Below are positions 7,329-16,341 of a stretch of DNA of 64,000 bases, in pieces (the first letter of the stretch is position 1; every line of letters begins with the position of its first letter). The DNA lies in NCBI GenBank assembly GCA_902776195.1, contig CACYPF010000008.1, positions 1 through 64,000 of the forward strand. Reading direction: 5' to 3'. The DNA is from an uncultured Prevotellaceae bacterium. GTDB lineage: Bacteria > Bacteroidota > Bacteroidia > Bacteroidales > Bacteroidaceae. The notes beneath the pieces were generated by a model. It searched no databases. It had not been told where the DNA came from and saw nothing but the letters and a program-made list of their open reading frames with translations. Made by a program: the position numbers and the translations under genes.

Positions 7329-9434
7329 TCACTCTTCCCAACGGAACACGGCACCATTACGGCGTGCCGGATCAGCCCCTGCGAAGTCCATGGAATACGG
7401 ACTCCCTGTTGTCGGACTCTTGCCGATATACTTATGTGTCCGCATGGACATTAGCATAAACTCGTGGTTGAGATAGTCCTGCCACATAAACACCTCCGCT
7501 TTCGACGCGTCGGTTGTCAGTCGCACATCACCAGCCAGTCCGTAGCCGGCACAGAAGACATAACGTCCGTCCTTACACTGCAGAATGACCTGTCCCTTCC
7601 CTTTGTCTATCAAGCGGAAATGCGTCTGAGAAGCAGATGCCGTACTATCAGCATCATACAACATACCATGCGTTAATGCCACCATCGGTTTTTTAGTTCC
7701 GAGGTTGATGATACGGAATGACTTACCATAAGGGATATTCCCGCTTCTGTCAGCCTTCGGCTCCTCAACAGTGAAGTTATCGAACTCAGCGTAGCCGCCC
7801 TTCTTGCCCTCGCGATTAAAACAGAACAAGGCATGGCGTGAGCCTTGGAAGGTGATAAGCTGATACGACAGGGGCATCTCGCGTCCCAGCGGGCGGTAAT
7901 GCTCGCCGTTCAGCGAGAACTCATAGTGGACCTGGTCGTTGTCGAAGTCGCCTACCATGCGGAGCCATACCTTCTGCAACGGTGCGTCGCAGGAGGCGAT
8001 GCCCAGAGTGACGGTGTCGTTGGTAGCTTGCTCAAAGCAGCGCAGGAGCAAGCCATAGTGACCCTGCTCGACACCAATCCAAGAGCAGGGCACGTTGATA
8101 TTGCCCAGTCCGGCAACGTCACCTTCCTTCATGCCCCCGACATACAGTTCGACAGTGGCAATACTCTTCGGACCGATGACTCGCTGGGTCAGCGTGTTGC
8201 GAGCCCACATCAACTGCTCGGCAGGCATGGACTGCAAACGCAGTCTACCGTTTGTCAGACTCCATTTCTTATCATCCGGGTTGTGGTTCCATTGCCATAC
8301 CCTGCCAAGGGTCTTGCCATTGAAATCGTCGCTACGCTGATAGGGAGCGTGGGGAGCTTTTTGTTGCTGTGGCACAGCAACAGACGTGACGTTAGGTTTC
8401 AGCCATGTACGCGGAGCACGGCCGAGGTTACCCTCCAAGCCAAGCATAGGCCAACCATCCTTCCATGTGATGGGAGCAAGGGTGACCGTTCTGCCAATGC
8501 TATGGAAGTCCATCATCAGCAGAGCCCACCACTGTCCACTCTGATCCTGCACGATACCACCCTGATGAATGTTCGTACATGCCGTAGCATCCTTGTCCAC
8601 CTCAGGGATACCGAACTTTGTCCCATCCTGCCCGATACGATATTTCTCGCCATTAGGCACCTGTGTCAATGGTGCGGCATGATAGCCGAAAGTCTCGTCA
8701 GCAGTAATGGTAATCGTCTCGTAAGGTCCCCAGATACTCTTGGCACGGGAGCACAGCGTACGTCCATTCGGCTTGTAATCAGTGGAGATCAGGTAATACA
8801 TCCCATTGATCTTGTACATGTGATGACCTTCCCCCACGGCATTACCCTCTGGTATAATGGTACGTTCCGTCTCCTCTTTCGGACCACTCATATCCGGTTT
8901 CAGCTCCGTACACTTCACCTCCCCATAACCATGGATGGCGTAAATCTTACCATCATCATCAAACAGGACGCTCAGGTCGTAGATACGCCCCTGCATATTA
9001 TGATGCTTCCATGGTCCACGGATATCCTTGGAGGTATAGCACTGCAATCCCTTACCATTGACATTCGAGTAGACATAGAACTGTCCGTTGGCATAACGGA
9101 TGCAAGGAGCCCAGATGCCCTGTCCATAAATCTCCTGATGATTCTTCAACGAGAAAGCATCATCCCCGAAGTCAAAACGGTCGAAGCAGTAACTGATATT
9201 CTCCCAGTTCACCAAGTCCTTGGAATGAAGGATGACCAGTCCCGGCACCGTGTGCATAGTGGTGCCGGCAAGATAGTAGTCATCCCCTACCCTTAGAATA
9301 TCCGGGTCAGAGAACTCATCATAGAACAAGGGATTGGTATACGTCCCATTCCCATTGTCCGCCGTCCAAGACTGCGAATAAGAGGTGAGAGGTAAGAGGT
9401 AAGAGGTAAGAAATAATATGAGAATACGTCGCAT
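7329..9434 (-). CDS. glycoside hydrolase family 43 enzyme with C-terminal beta-sandwich module
   Basis: 701 residues from the ATG at 9434; the reading frame extends upstream only to a TTG at 9443. A Sec signal peptide is followed by a five-bladed GH43 propeller. The three acidic residues are recognisable: base Asp in YDEFSDPDILRVGDDYYL, pKa-setting Asp in YDLSVLFDDDGK, and acid Glu in AVGEGHHMYK. Residues from about 370 to 550 resemble the concanavalin-like C-terminal module of beta-xylosidase/arabinofuranosidase enzymes, and a further module follows. It probably removes arabinose or xylose side residues in the periplasm or at the surface. It is the last gene of the arabinan operon. Its signal-peptide codons contain a heptanucleotide tandem repeat (9381-9415). 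Confidence 0.9.
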   Translation of the reverse strand: MRRILILFLTSYLLPLTSYSQSWTADNGNGTYTNPLFYDEFSDPDILRVGDDYYLAGTTMHTVPGLVILHSKDLVNWENISYCFDRFDFGDDAFSLKNHQEIYGQGIWAPCIRYANGQFYVYSNVNGKGLQCYTSKDIRGPWKHHNMQGRIYDLSVLFDDDGKIYAIHGYGEVKCTELKPDMSGPKEETERTIIPEGNAVGEGHHMYKINGMYYLISTDYKPNGRTLCSRAKSIWGPYETITITADETFGYHAAPLTQVPNGEKYRIGQDGTKFGIPEVDKDATACTNIHQGGIVQDQSGQWWALLMMDFHSIGRTVTLAPITWKDGWPMLGLEGNLGRAPRTWLKPNVTSVAVPQQQKAPHAPYQRSDDFNGKTLGRVWQWNHNPDDKKWSLTNGRLRLQSMPAEQLMWARNTLTQRVIGPKSIATVELYVGGMKEGDVAGLGNINVPCSWIGVEQGHYGLLLRCFEQATNDTVTLGIASCDAPLQKVWLRMVGDFDNDQVHYEFSLNGEHYRPLGREMPLSYQLITFQGSRHALFCFNREGKKGGYAEFDNFTVEEPKADRSGNIPYGKSFRIINLGTKKPMVALTHGMLYDADSTASASQTHFRLIDKGKGQVILQCKDGRYVFCAGYGLAGDVRLTTDASKAEVFMWQDYLNHEFMLMSMRTHKYIGKSPTTGSPYSMDFAGADPARRNGAVFRWEE
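9381..9415 (-). repeat. heptanucleotide tandem repeat inside the GH43 signal-peptide codons
   Basis: On the plus strand the sequence is AGAGGTG, then three AGAGGTA units, then the degenerate AGAAATA, giving five 7-base units. They encode the hydrophobic core LTSYLLPLTSY of the signal peptide. Because 7 is not a multiple of 3, gain or loss of one unit would shift the frame. Confidence 0.85.
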
Positions 9435-9471
9435 AACTATCAATATTTTTTATTTAAACCCTATAATTCTT

Positions 9472-9498
9472 CACTCTTCACTTTTCACTCTTCACTTT
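9472..9498 (-). repeat. 27-bp junction repeat, copy 2
   Basis: Exact reverse complement of 6168-6194. It occupies the gap between two GH43 genes, and the stop codon of the upstream one (9492-9494) lies inside it. Confidence 0.8.
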
Positions 9499-10508
9499 AA
9501 AAGAGGCCATCCTTCAACCGTCCAATTTATCTTACGTTGTACCAAGACAGCGGCACCTTGATGGGCAACGCTATAGCCATGACTGATATAGAAATCCTCA
9601 CCATCCATGTGGTAGGCAGCACAGTGACCGACAGCCTCAAAGGTTTTCTTATCGCCTGCAATCACAGGAGTACCACCTCCCTCTCGCATATCCGTACCGT
9701 TACGGTCTACATAGGGACCATCCACCGTCTTACTACGTCCGACGACTACCCGATAGGTACTCTTGCTACCCATGCAACAGTAGTCCCATGATACGAAGAG
9801 ATAGTAATAACCACCATGTTTCATGATGAACGGAGCCTCGATGGCATTCGTACCCGCATACTTACTGGTGGGATTCGCCATGCGGTTCTGATTCTTAGGA
9901 GAATAGCGGCGGGCAATAGTACGAGGCTTTTCCCCTTTTGCTATATGCATCGTCGTGTCTAGTTTTGCCAGTTGAATACCATCCCAGAAAGAGCCCCATA
10001 CCATCCAAGGCTGATCCTTCTCATCTATCACGAAGTTAGGGTCTATCGCATTCCAGTTGTCACGCTTAGCACGAGAGGTCACGATACAACCCTCGTCCTT
10101 CCAGATAGGGAATGACAGTGACGGACTACTCAGTAAACCGATAGCAGAGCCGTTCTTACCAAACGTCGAGCAGCTATAGGCAAGCCACCATTTGTTATGC
10201 CAACGAATGACATCAGGAGCCCACACATGATGCGTAAAGCCCGGGACAGAATCACCAGTCCACTGCGGCATCACCGTCATCACAGGCTGAGGCAACACCT
10301 TCCATGTCTTACGATCCTTGGAGGTCATCTGTTGAATACCCAATCCCGTAGCATATATATAATAGGTACTGTCCTCGTATGCCATCACGGGGTCGTGCAC
10401 CATCGGTGTCTCCGTCTCAAAAGCTTTCCGAGGTCCTTTATGATGGGACTGAGAATATAGAGTGGTGCTCACCAGGAGCACCACTACTATAGAGAGATAA
10501 CGTTTCAT
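9492..10508 (-). CDS. GH43 arabinan endo-1,5-alpha-L-arabinosidase
   Basis: 338 residues with a Sec signal peptide (cleavage near SQSHH). It is a single-domain GH43 of the size typical of endo-arabinanases. The catalytic base Asp is in MVHDPVMAYEDSTYYIY, the central Asp in WNAIDPNFVIDE, and the acid Glu in TNAIEAPFIMKHGGYYYLF. The HHVWAPDVI block and the MVWGSFWDGIQ motif fit alpha-1,5-arabinanases. It would cut the arabinan backbone into oligosaccharides for the SusC/SusD pair. It lies 16 bases after the upstream GH43 lipoprotein gene, so they are co-transcribed. Confidence 0.9.
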   Translation of the reverse strand: MKRYLSIVVVLLVSTTLYSQSHHKGPRKAFETETPMVHDPVMAYEDSTYYIYATGLGIQQMTSKDRKTWKVLPQPVMTVMPQWTGDSVPGFTHHVWAPDVIRWHNKWWLAYSCSTFGKNGSAIGLLSSPSLSFPIWKDEGCIVTSRAKRDNWNAIDPNFVIDEKDQPWMVWGSFWDGIQLAKLDTTMHIAKGEKPRTIARRYSPKNQNRMANPTSKYAGTNAIEAPFIMKHGGYYYLFVSWDYCCMGSKSTYRVVVGRSKTVDGPYVDRNGTDMREGGGTPVIAGDKKTFEAVGHCAAYHMDGEDFYISHGYSVAHQGAAVLVQRKINWTVEGWPLLK

Positions 10509-10524
10509 TATTCGGTAGGTTTAC

Positions 10525-12492
10525 TTACTCTGCTGCAGGAACCTTGTAACCCCAGATTGTAACACCTGTCTTACTGTCAAGAGCAGTGAAGCAAGGAACC
10601 TTAGTGTCTGTAGGCTCCAAAGTCTGAGGAACCATCACACCCTTGTAGTCAGAGCCAAGATTAATCGTGATATAAGAAGTACCAGTCTTGATAGACCATG
10701 TACCAGTAGCATCACCAGAGATTGTTCCGTCAGCATTCATTGTAATGTCAACAGGAACAGCATATTCTTTTGCAGCATGATCCAGTCCGTAACGGTGAGC
10801 AAGCAACTTATAGTTACCAGCGATATCAGCTGTTGCAACCTTCTGGGCAGCAGCGATACCAGCGCTCTTCACACCCTCACCAGTATACTCGAATGGAGCA
10901 GCAACCAACCAGCCCTCTTCGTTCTGATATACCTGGTGGACACGAACCTGGTGACCCTCACCCCAATCCTGGAAGCGAGTGTGGTATACCAGATAGGTAC
11001 GTCCGTCCTCAGCGGCAATGATACTGTTGTGACCCTGTGCACGCTCGCCAGAAGCCTCGTTAGCACCACCAGTCAGCAGGTTGCCCCACTTAGAGTAAGC
11101 ACCGAAGATGTTCACACCACGGTTACCATCGTTCTCACCAGCACCGAAGTTCAGCTGATAGCTGTCATAGAGTGCTGAAGAGCCCTTGCTGTCAACGTAT
11201 GGTCCGTCAGGATTCAGTGAGCGGAACACACGCATCTGATAACCACCAGCAGCCTCCAGACCACCATAGGTCATGAACAGGAAGTAGTAGCCGCCGATAT
11301 ACTCGATATAGGAAGCCTCACCAGAGACGTAGGAGCCACCGGCAATCTTCTTACCGAAGTAAGGATCAGAAGTAGCACTGAGCTCGTAGTCCACATCATA
11401 GTCACGCAGACCAGTCTCCTCGTCAAGCTGCAGCATGAAGATACCACCGCTCCATGAGCCGTAAGACATCAACAGGTTACCATCCTCGTCATAGAAGACA
11501 CAGGGGTCAATAGCGTTAGGCCAGTGGTTACCATAGTTGTCTGTTGGAGCATAACGCTCAGGCAGAGAAGCCTGCTCACCCAATACAATCTCCAAGTCGG
11601 TAGACTTATAGGAGTCACCAGAGCGGAAACCACTCATCACGACAGGAGCCTGATAGCGGTAAGGACCAGTGATGTTATCAGCTGTCAGCATGATGATGCT
11701 TGAGTACCATCCGTCACCGTTGATGCTGAGATACATACAGTATTTACCCAATTTCTTGTTGTAGATCACATCAGGTGCCCACATCATACCATCCACACTA
11801 TATGATTCACTACCACGTGCAGACCAAGCAAAGGCATTGAAGTTGAGGTCATACTCCTTGCCACCCTTCGTCACCTTCGTCACCTCAGGAGTGGTAAACG
11901 CATCAGCATTAGCAGCATCTTTGCTGGTAGCTGTAGCCCAAGGAGCAGTAAATGCCTCCCATGACATCATGTTGTTACACTTAGCGGCAGCCCGGTGTGA
12001 ACCGAAGATATAATACGTACTGGTCGCCTGATCCCAAACAATACTTGGATCATGGACACTGACACGCTTCAGTGCTGACGGACCCTCTGTCTGAGGATCA
12101 TCCTCTACGGACTCTGTTGCAGATGTCGTGAAAGACACCTCCTCAGAGTATTTCACATCAGTATTGGTTTTTGCAAAACCACGAACATAGTAGGTTGTAC
12201 TCTTGGAGAGACCACCGATAGTCAGTACCATATCCTTACTGGTGCCAAGTACCTTATCACCATCAAACGTAGGATTAGGCGATGTGGAATAACAGACACC
12301 ACGATGGGTGATGTGAGAACCCGTAGCCGTCAAGGTGACAATGGCAGAGTTACCAGAAACAGAAGTCACTGCCGGAGTAGTAACCGTCAATGGATAATTC
12401 ACCTCACAGACGTCGTTGCTACAGGCTGTTGCCATCATTCCGATGGCAAACAGCGCTAATAGTTTAGATATATATTTCATAATACGATTCAT
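10525..12492 (-). CDS. GH43 arabinanase lipoprotein with N-terminal Fn3-like domain
   Basis: 655 residues. A lipobox (ATACS) near residue 24 makes it a lipoprotein, probably displayed on the cell surface. Residues 35-125 form an Fn3-like domain (GVCYSTSPNPT..., TTYYVRGFAKT). GH43 follows, with base Asp in SVHDPSIVW, Asp in WPNAIDPCVFYDEDG, and Glu in SGEASYIEYIGGYYFLF. The C-terminal 100 residues (LAHRYGLDHAAKEY...ITINADGTISG-like) match the extra beta-barrel seen at the end of extracellular arabinanases. As a surface endo-enzyme it should make the first cuts in arabinan. It sits 9 bases after the surface binding protein gene. Translation could also begin at the fifth residue, MKYIS. Confidence 0.9.
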   Translation of the reverse strand: MNRIMKYISKLLALFAIGMMATACSNDVCEVNYPLTVTTPAVTSVSGNSAIVTLTATGSHITHRGVCYSTSPNPTFDGDKVLGTSKDMVLTIGGLSKSTTYYVRGFAKTNTDVKYSEEVSFTTSATESVEDDPQTEGPSALKRVSVHDPSIVWDQATSTYYIFGSHRAAAKCNNMMSWEAFTAPWATATSKDAANADAFTTPEVTKVTKGGKEYDLNFNAFAWSARGSESYSVDGMMWAPDVIYNKKLGKYCMYLSINGDGWYSSIIMLTADNITGPYRYQAPVVMSGFRSGDSYKSTDLEIVLGEQASLPERYAPTDNYGNHWPNAIDPCVFYDEDGNLLMSYGSWSGGIFMLQLDEETGLRDYDVDYELSATSDPYFGKKIAGGSYVSGEASYIEYIGGYYFLFMTYGGLEAAGGYQMRVFRSLNPDGPYVDSKGSSALYDSYQLNFGAGENDGNRGVNIFGAYSKWGNLLTGGANEASGERAQGHNSIIAAEDGRTYLVYHTRFQDWGEGHQVRVHQVYQNEEGWLVAAPFEYTGEGVKSAGIAAAQKVATADIAGNYKLLAHRYGLDHAAKEYAVPVDITMNADGTISGDATGTWSIKTGTSYITINLGSDYKGVMVPQTLEPTDTKVPCFTALDSKTGVTIWGYKVPAAE

Positions 12493-12501
12493 TATTTAAG
12501 A

Positions 12502-14454
12502 TTATTCAAATACCAAGTGACTTCCGTCAACGGTGAAATTGAAGTAGAAGTTGTCTGGGTCAACAGTATTAATACCCGTATAGGTCTGGGTATAGGTCTT
12601 ACCATTAGTACCTACCATCTCAACAGAGATGTCAGCAGTGCCGTCACCGTTGTTGACAATCTTGGCAGTACACTTGGCACCATCCATTGCAGGACGCCAC
12701 TCATCCCAGTTTCTATCAGCCTCCATTGCAGGAGTACAAGCAGCATAACCATCACCCCATCCAAAGTTGTCTGCACGAACTACAGCATACTCTTTGCTTC
12801 CGTCAGCAGAGCAAAGCACGATGACGAAGTTATTCCAGTTGTTAGCACATGAGCTATAGTTGGTGAAGGTAATAGTACTTACCTGATGACCAATAACCTG
12901 AATATTGGGAGAGTGAGCACCCCAGAATCCAGTAGAGTTATCCTCTGCACCAACAGTATTGTCGAATACCAAGTGGCAACCATCAACTGTGAAGCGGAAA
13001 TACAAGTTATCAGGATCGATATTCTTCATACCCTTATACTCTTGAGTATAGGTAACACCATCATTACCTACCATCACAGCCTTGACATCAAGAGAGCCGT
13101 CGCCATTATTAGTAACATAGGTAGTTACCTTAGCGCCATCCATAGCAGGACGCCAAACCTCCCAGTCACGACCGTCCTCCATGACTGGAGTGCAGGTAGC
13201 GTAGCAGTCACCCCAACCGTAGTTGTCTGCACGAACTACAGCATATTCAGAGTTGTCAGCACGGCAAAGAACAACACAGAAGTTATTCCAGTTATTTGCG
13301 CAAGAACTGTAATTAGTGAAGGTTGTCACCTTAGTCTCCTTAGGTGCAATCTTAATATTATCAGTATGAGCACCCCAGAATCCAGTAGAGTTATCTTCTG
13401 CACCAATCATGAGTGGCGTAGGAACAACCACGGTCTGAGTGAATGCGGAGAGCTCCTTCACTACGCTGAAGGTCTTGCTTGCCATGATGGGCTTGTCGGC
13501 ATTCACACCCTTGAAGGTCTTGTTATAAAGCACAACGAGGGTCTTCTGACCTAAGTCTGTCATATTAGGAATAGCCTCAAACTGTAAATCTTCTGCAGTC
13601 ACATTAGCAGTAACACCCTGCTCGAAAGTAACAACAGCAGTTACATTTGCCATCGCCTCATTCAATTCTGTTCCTACGAGAACCTCGCTTGGAACACCTG
13701 TCAACTCCATAGAAAGTGGCTGCTTGTCCTCAGCAGAAGTGCATCCGCCAATAGGTTCTAAGTTTGTAGAGATCCAGTCGATATAGCTGCCCTCAGGAAC
13801 AAGGAACACACGAATATTGGTGTTAGACTGGTCTGCATTCAGATTGGCAAGAGCCGAAGTCTGTTTGTAAGTCTTTGTCACAGTACCATTGGTCATCTTA
13901 ACAATCATACCACCTTCCGTACGGTCTAAAGTCAAAGTCACCTTACCACCCAGTTTTTCAACACCAGCATCAGTATCGGTCGAGAATGTAAGATTACTCT
14001 CAACCAGATCACGATCAATATAATCACCCCACTCAGAGTTACCACTGGGCTGATTATCGAAGCGGATAGCGCCATACTCTTTATAATTAGTTGCACCGCG
14101 ATCCTCATCATTACAGATAATCATCGCAAAGTTCTTATAAGTATTAGAAGCACTGGGGTTGATGTTCAGCGTAAACTGAGCAATCCATTTCGTTGCCTCA
14201 GGAATCACATAGTACTTAGAGAACTGCTGCCACCAGCCAGTACTGAAGTCTGTAGCACCTATGGTATACACATCCTCCATCTGACCAGACAAATCCTCCT
14301 CGTCGCCACCTTCTTCCTCTTCTTCGCCTCCCATTCCGGCAAGCCAGTCAGGAGCACCCACCTTGTAAAGATCACTGCCTTCACAACTCGTAAGTGCAAA
14401 CACTCCCAGAGTTGCAAATAAGAAGACTGATGCTAATTTATTGATATATTTCAT
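12502..14454 (-). CDS. surface glycan-binding lipoprotein with three related modules
   Basis: 650 residues, in the position normally held by the SusE/SusF-like surface glycan-binding protein, right after SusD. The signal is a lipoprotein type (ALTSCEG). Residues 44-56 are an acidic linker. I see three copies of one module. A divergent one runs from about 63 to 235 (YTIGATDFSTGWW...). Two close copies lie at about 350-500 and 500-650, each starting GAEDNSTGFWGAH and sharing TFTNYSSCANNWNNF, YAVVRADN and EWRPAMDGAK. Between the first and second is a bacterial Ig-like stretch. The conserved Trp and Tyr positions suggest sugar stacking. It probably holds arabinan at the surface. The module matches no CBM family that I can name. 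Confidence 0.75.
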   Translation of the reverse strand: MKYINKLASVFLFATLGVFALTSCEGSDLYKVGAPDWLAGMGGEEEEEGGDEEDLSGQMEDVYTIGATDFSTGWWQQFSKYYVIPEATKWIAQFTLNINPSASNTYKNFAMIICNDEDRGATNYKEYGAIRFDNQPSGNSEWGDYIDRDLVESNLTFSTDTDAGVEKLGGKVTLTLDRTEGGMIVKMTNGTVTKTYKQTSALANLNADQSNTNIRVFLVPEGSYIDWISTNLEPIGGCTSAEDKQPLSMELTGVPSEVLVGTELNEAMANVTAVVTFEQGVTANVTAEDLQFEAIPNMTDLGQKTLVVLYNKTFKGVNADKPIMASKTFSVVKELSAFTQTVVVPTPLMIGAEDNSTGFWGAHTDNIKIAPKETKVTTFTNYSSCANNWNNFCVVLCRADNSEYAVVRADNYGWGDCYATCTPVMEDGRDWEVWRPAMDGAKVTTYVTNNGDGSLDVKAVMVGNDGVTYTQEYKGMKNIDPDNLYFRFTVDGCHLVFDNTVGAEDNSTGFWGAHSPNIQVIGHQVSTITFTNYSSCANNWNNFVIVLCSADGSKEYAVVRADNFGWGDGYAACTPAMEADRNWDEWRPAMDGAKCTAKIVNNGDGTADISVEMVGTNGKTYTQTYTGINTVDPDNFYFNFTVDGSHLVFE

Positions 14455-14473
14455 AATCTTATTTTTTATACGT

Positions 14474-16300
14474 TTACTTTGTTAAATCTACAACAGGGTG
14501 AATCTTCCATCCCTTCTTTGCGAAATAGCCAGAGTTGTCTCTATTAAGGTTAGCAGAATTTCCTCTCAGGTTAGCATTGTTGTTCAATGTTGACTGATAG
14601 ATAGGAAGGAACTCGTGCCCAGGGACATAGTCGTCAAAGGAACTGATAACACCAGTATCGCCATATTTTACTTCATCCTTCACCTTTGAACAGTCAGGAG
14701 TCAGGATGTATGCAGAATGCTCTTTCATCTGCTTCAAACGATCTGCGGTATGGAAGAATCCCCAGCGAAGCAGGTCGAAGCCGCGACCGTGCTCACAACC
14801 GAATTCCGTCGGACGCTCCACGTTGGCAATCTGCTCAAATAGTCGGTCGGCGGTATTATAGTCAGACAACTGCAGGTCTTCCAAATTGGCGCGACGACGC
14901 ACCTCATTAATCCAGTCGATAGCCTGCTGTGTAGGACCGTTCACTTCATTTTCGCACTCAGCGGCACGGAGCAGGATGTCAGCATAGCGGATTATTCGCA
15001 AGTTGATACCACATCTCAGACCAGTGATAGCAGAGGAATAAAGGTTTGTGCGCAAGTTAGTCCACTTGGCAATAGGCAAACCACCATTGTCACTTGGGCG
15101 TGTGACTGACTTCACCGGTTTGGGCTTCTCTCCAGGCTTAGGTTTCACATAAATATAATCCTCTTCTGTCAGCGTCTCTGTATAGTATGAGTTACCAAAC
15201 GCATAGTTGTCCCACTCTGGCTCATAAGTAGCAATAGTCCAATAAAGGCGTGGGTCAAGAGAGTTATTCTTAGTTCTCTGGCTTTTGTAAAGATGGTAGA
15301 GCCAAGGAGAAGCAGACAGGTCTGCCCAACCACTTGCATATTCACCAGCGAAGTTAGCTTCTAAAGCATGCCCTTGGGCGGAGTTCTTAGTAACATTCAC
15401 CTGAGTCCATTCATCGTCTGAGCCCTGTTGGGTACCATAATCCATGAACTGAATCTCAAAGAGGCTCTCTGCATTGTTCTCATAAGCGGAACCTTCACGG
15501 AAGTTATCCCCATAATCCTTCACTAACTCATATTTGCCATATGTGCCGGCAATAATGGCTTTCAGCACAGCAAGAGCCTCACTGTACTTATGACGCTGCA
15601 TCAGTGCACGTGCATAGAAACCTGCGGTGGCACCCTTGTTGGCACGTCCTTTCGCCCACTCACCGCCTAATTCCTTAGTAGGTAGTAATTCAAGTGCCTC
15701 TTCAAAGTCTTTCTCCACCTGATCCATAACACGGTCGTACTGGTCAAACTCGTCCTCATCGCCCTCCTGCCAGTTATAAGCATACAGACCTGCCATGGTG
15801 GAATAGTCGTTGTAACTGGTAATAAGTGCAGGATTCTGGTAATAGTTGGCAAGATTAAAGTAAGCGACACCACGAAGGAACAATGCCTGCCCCTTAATAC
15901 GCTTCATCGTCTCCGTCAGTGCCGTATCATCCTCACCACATTTGGTGATGATAAAATTACAAACGTTAATGGCAAAATACTGGTCACGCCAAATCCAGTC
16001 TGCAGCAACGTCATAGGTAGCAGCCGCATTGAAATGGTCAATACCTAAATACCATGCATGTTGTGGGTTCCACATCTCATCACCACGAACAGCATCATGA
16101 GCATAACCGACACGAGCATAGGTACCTTCCATACGCATGTGATGGTAACATGCAATTACAGCCTCCTCCAAGTCATCTACTGTGTTACCGAAGGTTGCCG
16201 AAGACGGTTCGTTAGGGTTTGACAAGTCCAGTTTTTCGCTGCACGAAGTCAGCAAACCGATGCCCAATATCAGGGCAAGTGAAATTTTATATAGTTTCAT
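14474..16300 (-). CDS. SusD/RagB-family glycan-binding lipoprotein (arabinan locus)
   Basis: 608 residues from the ATG at 16300; the frame reaches a TTG at 16306 but the ATG is preferred. Lipobox LLTSCSEK. It shows the SusD hallmarks: an early ANEP-like region, the TPR-type segment around GQALFLRGVAYFNLANYYQNP, and the C-terminal block LRIIRYADILLRAAECENEVNG...INEVRRRA. SusD proteins form the lid over their partner SusC and capture oligosaccharides at the outer membrane. It lies 41 bases downstream of susC and is surely co-transcribed. Given the GH43 enzymes downstream, the ligand is inferred to be arabino-oligosaccharides. Confidence 0.94.
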   Translation of the reverse strand: MKLYKISLALILGIGLLTSCSEKLDLSNPNEPSSATFGNTVDDLEEAVIACYHHMRMEGTYARVGYAHDAVRGDEMWNPQHAWYLGIDHFNAAATYDVAADWIWRDQYFAINVCNFIITKCGEDDTALTETMKRIKGQALFLRGVAYFNLANYYQNPALITSYNDYSTMAGLYAYNWQEGDEDEFDQYDRVMDQVEKDFEEALELLPTKELGGEWAKGRANKGATAGFYARALMQRHKYSEALAVLKAIIAGTYGKYELVKDYGDNFREGSAYENNAESLFEIQFMDYGTQQGSDDEWTQVNVTKNSAQGHALEANFAGEYASGWADLSASPWLYHLYKSQRTKNNSLDPRLYWTIATYEPEWDNYAFGNSYYTETLTEEDYIYVKPKPGEKPKPVKSVTRPSDNGGLPIAKWTNLRTNLYSSAITGLRCGINLRIIRYADILLRAAECENEVNGPTQQAIDWINEVRRRANLEDLQLSDYNTADRLFEQIANVERPTEFGCEHGRGFDLLRWGFFHTADRLKQMKEHSAYILTPDCSKVKDEVKYGDTGVISSFDDYVPGHEFLPIYQSTLNNNANLRGNSANLNRDNSGYFAKKGWKIHPVVDLTK

Positions 16301-16341
16301 AACCAAACTTCAATTTTTTAGTTTTTAAATCATTCAATTCT

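Noticed and set aside
7845-9296. 483-codon open frame antisense to a GH43 gene
   Set aside because: It shows no recognisable protein features and fully overlaps a GH43 gene with all catalytic residues in place.
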